A stretch of 6,891 bases of DNA from Chloroflexota bacterium. Its GTDB lineage: Bacteria; Chloroflexota; Anaerolineae; Promineifilales; Promineifilaceae. A program made the position numbers and the translations under genes. Below, one piece after another: positions 6,140 through 6,891 of this stretch. The notes beneath the pieces were generated by a model. It was not told the DNA's origin and made no database searches. It saw only the letters and a list, made by a program, of their open reading frames with translations. How positions within the stretch are numbered: the stretch's first letter is position 1; every line of letters starts with the position of its first letter. The stretch covers positions 1-6,891 of the forward strand of contig QQUD01000985.1 of assembly GCA_008501785.1 (NCBI GenBank), in the 5' to 3' direction.

Positions 6140-6891
6140 CCCCAATCTCCTCCGCCCAACCCAGCATCGCTTCATCTTCATACCAGCGGCCCGTGAGCTG
6201 AATGCCCAGCGGCAGTCCTGCCTCGTTTTTACCGGCTGGCAGCGTCAGCGTAGGCAGCCCGCTGTGGGTCCAGGGCAAATTCATGACCGGATTGCCTGTG
6301 CTGGACAATCCCATCGGGGCCGCTCCTTGTGCCGGTGGTGATAGCATGATGTCAATGCTGTTTTTCTTCATCAGGCGAGTCAATTTGTCCCGCAGTTTGG
6401 CACGACTCGCCCATGCCTTTTTGAATTGCCTATCAGAAACTTTTTTGCCACGTTTGATTAAGTCGGCTGTTTTGGGATGGTAAAGACGGCCGTATTTAGC
6501 AAACCACGATTTGTGAACTTGCGCCGTTTCAGCGGCAACCAACAAATTGTGCCGTTCATAAATATCGTCGAAATCAGTTAAAGCCAGCACTGATTTTACG
6601 GCAAACCCTGCTTCATGCAGCTTTTTGCAGATTTGCCGATAATGCGTGCGCCCTTCCGGTGAGACATAATCGAGATAACGTCCTTCGGGGACGCCGAACA
6701 CCGGCTTGCGACCTGGGTAGCCAAATTGCCAATGGTCACACAATAAATTGGCGGTCATTTCGATACCAGCAATGTCTGGCGCAAACAGGCCGACGGTATC
6801 GACTGAGGCGGACACGGGGATCACGCCCTTTTTGGAGATGCGATCATAGCTTGGTTTGTAACCGATCACGCCGCAATACGCCGCTGGGCGA
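6123..6891 (-). CDS. Amidase-signature enzyme, C-terminal 255 residues (5' end outside window)
   Basis: The frame is open to the window edge. The visible part begins RPAAYCGVIGYKPS, the tail of the amidase signature; in the common form GGSxxRPAAxCG the catalytic Ser lies about three residues before this, just outside the window. An apparent GTG start at 6869 is internal and should be ignored. The C-terminal half has the family hallmarks SPPAQGAAPMG, STGNPVMNLPWTHSGLP, LTLPAG and GLPLGIQLTGRWYEDE. Enzymes of this family (Ser-cisSer-Lys) hydrolyse amides, including ureido acids and biuret-type compounds in some pathways. The substrate here is unknown; placement upstream of an FdrA/DUF1116 locus suggests a role in amide or ureide catabolism. 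The last residues, IVNC, are encoded by the heptad repeat rather than by conserved sequence, so the C-terminus may have been reset by repeat expansion. Confidence 0.9.
   Translation of the reverse strand, partial: RPAAYCGVIGYKPSYDRISKKGVIPVSASVDTVGLFAPDIAGIEMTANLLCDHWQFGYPGRKPVFGVPEGRYLDYVSPEGRTHYRQICKKLHEAGFAVKSVLALTDFDDIYERHNLLVAAETAQVHKSWFAKYGRLYHPKTADLIKRGKKVSDRQFKKAWASRAKLRDKLTRLMKKNSIDIMLSPPAQGAAPMGLSSTGNPVMNLPWTHSGLPTLTLPAGKNEAGLPLGIQLTGRWYEDEAMLGWAEEIGEIVNC

Larger units (their letters stand above)
662..6493. repeat. Dispersed iterated palindrome ACGGCCGT, 11 copies
   Basis: The 8-base palindrome starts at 662, 1009, 2659, 2809, 3578, 3635, 4124, 4949, 5648, 5984 and 6486. The span given covers all copies; it is not continuous. 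Several extend to 14-bp perfect palindromes: 2656-2669 and 4946-4959 (both GAAACGGCCGTTTC) and 3632-3645 (TTAACGGCCGTTAA). Near-misses sharing only CGGCCG lie at 1175 and 4260. With equal base frequencies about 0.1 copy would be expected in this length. Every copy is inside a gene; nine read ACG GCC GT(N), Thr-Ala-Val, in the gene's frame. The role is unknown. Confidence 0.85.

Noticed and set aside
6867..6869. GTG at 6869 as the amidase start codon
   Set aside because: The frame continues upstream to the window edge with RPAAYCG, part of the conserved amidase signature, so the gene starts outside the window.
1..6891. CRISPR array, tRNA, rRNA or riboswitch
   Set aside because: No regularly spaced direct repeats of CRISPR size, no tRNA cloverleaf with conserved TTCRA-type arm, and no rRNA-like stretch was seen. 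The gaps between genes are short and taken up by inverted repeats or the vapB control region.

Overview
All genes in this window lie on the minus strand, so transcription runs from high to low coordinates. The DNA is of middling G+C, coding is dense, and there is no gene-free stretch over 300 bases. No gene here fixes the taxonomy. The mix of an iterated palindrome (ACGGCCGT), several intergenic inverted-repeat families and a heptad repeat reminds me of filamentous or environmental Chloroflexota, but that is a low-confidence inference.

Layout in the direction of transcription: (1) the 3' two-thirds of an amidase-signature enzyme (6891-6123), entering from the window edge; (2) an SGNH/GDSL hydrolase lipoprotein (about 6129-5344), whose start overlaps the amidase end inside a 7-bp tandem repeat; (3) an intergenic region (5343-5173) with two hairpin repeats; (4) an FdrA/AllF homologue (5172-3502); (5) a vapBC-type toxin-antitoxin pair (3424-2775) with its own promoter and a palindromic operator; (6) a three-way-junction repeat (2772-2712); (7) a DUF1116 (YlbE/AllG-type) protein (2693-1443); (8) a CmoM/SmtA-like SAM methyltransferase (1400-615); (9) an intergenic repeat (599-495); (10) the 5' part of a cyclase-family metal hydrolase (436-1), running off the window.

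The biochemical core is FdrA plus DUF1116. In Escherichia coli these families act with a DUF2877 protein in anaerobic allantoin breakdown and are assigned to oxamate carbamoyltransferase, which phosphorolyses a carbamoyl (ureido) compound to carbamoyl phosphate. The flanking amidase and cyclase-family hydrolase both open C-N bonds. A reasonable inference is a catabolic locus for a cyclic amide or ureide: ring opening, deamidation, then carbamoyl transfer with energy conservation. The usual partners DUF2877 and carbamate kinase are not in the window, and the substrate cannot be read from sequence. The toxin-antitoxin cassette separates the two core genes and looks like a later insertion.

The most striking non-genic signal is the octamer ACGGCCGT, present 11 times, always inside genes and in 9 of 11 cases encoding Thr-Ala-Val.
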